DNA of 64,000 bases from Methylibium sp. NZG (GTDB taxonomy: Bacteria > Pseudomonadota > Gammaproteobacteria > Burkholderiales > Burkholderiaceae_C): contig LGRD01000002.1 in NCBI GenBank assembly GCA_001263235.1, positions 248,001 through 312,000 on the forward strand, written 5' to 3'. The notes below the pieces were generated by a model. It was given only the letters and a program-made list of their open reading frames with translations. It did no database searches and was not told the DNA's origin. The position numbers and the translations under genes are program-made. This document shows, in pieces, positions 63,879 through 64,000 of this stretch. Positions within the stretch are counted from its first letter, which is position 1; each line of letters starts with the position of its first letter.

Positions 63879-63907
63879 CCCCCTTGAGGGGGAGCGGCGA
63901 AGCCGCT
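63879..63907. repeat. Twin hairpin repeat between convergent genes
   Basis: CCCCC-TTGA-GGGGG (63879-63892) and AGCGGC-GAA-GCCGCT (63893-63907) lie side by side. This type of element is common between genes in Burkholderiales and may help terminate both convergent transcripts. Confidence 0.6.
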
Positions 63908-63919
63908 TCGGGGGTGGGT

Positions 63920-64000
63920 CAATCATCCCGGTCGGTGTTGGCGCCGGTCAGATGCCACGGAACGCCAGCGGCAATCGCGGCGTTGAGAACGTCGTCGCGG
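63920..64000 (-). CDS. C-terminal end of an unidentified gene (5' part outside window)
   Basis: An open minus-strand frame runs from the window edge to a TGA at 63920-63922 and ends DVLNAAIAAGVPWHLTGANT and then DRDD. Only 26 codons are visible, too few to name a family. Codon use and position, convergent with the FAD oxidoreductase, support a real gene. Confidence 0.45.

Overview
The window is high-GC chromosomal DNA from a Gram-negative betaproteobacterium, most likely order Burkholderiales (Rubrivivax/Leptothrix/Piscinibacter-type). The basis is an oxygen-type Coq7 ubiquinone hydroxylase, a Burkholderiales porin, a DUF4148 protein, waaF, a complete type II secretion cluster and many tightly overlapping genes with GTGA or ATGA junctions. 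No rRNA, tRNA, CRISPR array, insertion sequence or prophage was seen. The genus is inference.

Layout. 1-8.3 kb: M20 amidohydrolase (cut by the window edge), peptide-type ABC permease, DUF3047 lipoprotein, porin with terminator, coq7, OsmC-like protein, ilvA with a leader-peptide/terminator arrangement, and a CobT-like protein with altered catalytic positions. 8.4-19.9 kb: type II secretion locus, gspC on the minus strand and gspGHIJKLMNDEF on the plus strand. 19.9-29.2 kb: an accessory region rich in proteases. It holds a beta-helix protein, an AAA ATPase, an RraB-like protein and a three-gene operon (subtilase with a C-terminal sorting-like tail, exosortase-like enzyme, propeptide-like secreted protein). 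A caspase-fold DUF6345-type protein with a separate downstream prodomain-like protein, a NiCoT transporter and a matrixin follow. 29.3-34.1 kb: SDR oxidoreductase, then a uronate-oxidation cluster (lactonase, TRAP binding protein, uronate dehydrogenase) divergent from a FadR-type regulator with a matching operator palindrome.

34.3-44.7 kb: fused lysophospholipid transporter/acyltransferase, CPBP protease, TetR regulator, three fasciclin-domain genes with strong internal repeats, a frameshifted phoD and small proteins. 44.9-52.6 kb: Hsp70-like protein, HDOD protein, aromatic/aspartate aminotransferase, glutathione peroxidase, EamA transporter, EEP phosphohydrolase and a stand-alone LplT. 52.8-64 kb: alr-arfB, an amidotransferase-like protein of unknown role, radA, a small membrane protein, ilvE, a zinc-finger protein, waaF, LysR, DUF4148, a FAD-dependent oxidoreductase and the end of one more gene.

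The most interesting part is 22.4-27.4 kb, directly beyond the type II secretion cluster. There, two unrelated protease families each sit beside a separate protein that resembles a protease prodomain, and one pair is joined by what looks like a dedicated exosortase. Short tandem repeats (6-12 bp) recur in linkers, leaders and intergenic ends and may mark slippage-prone loci.
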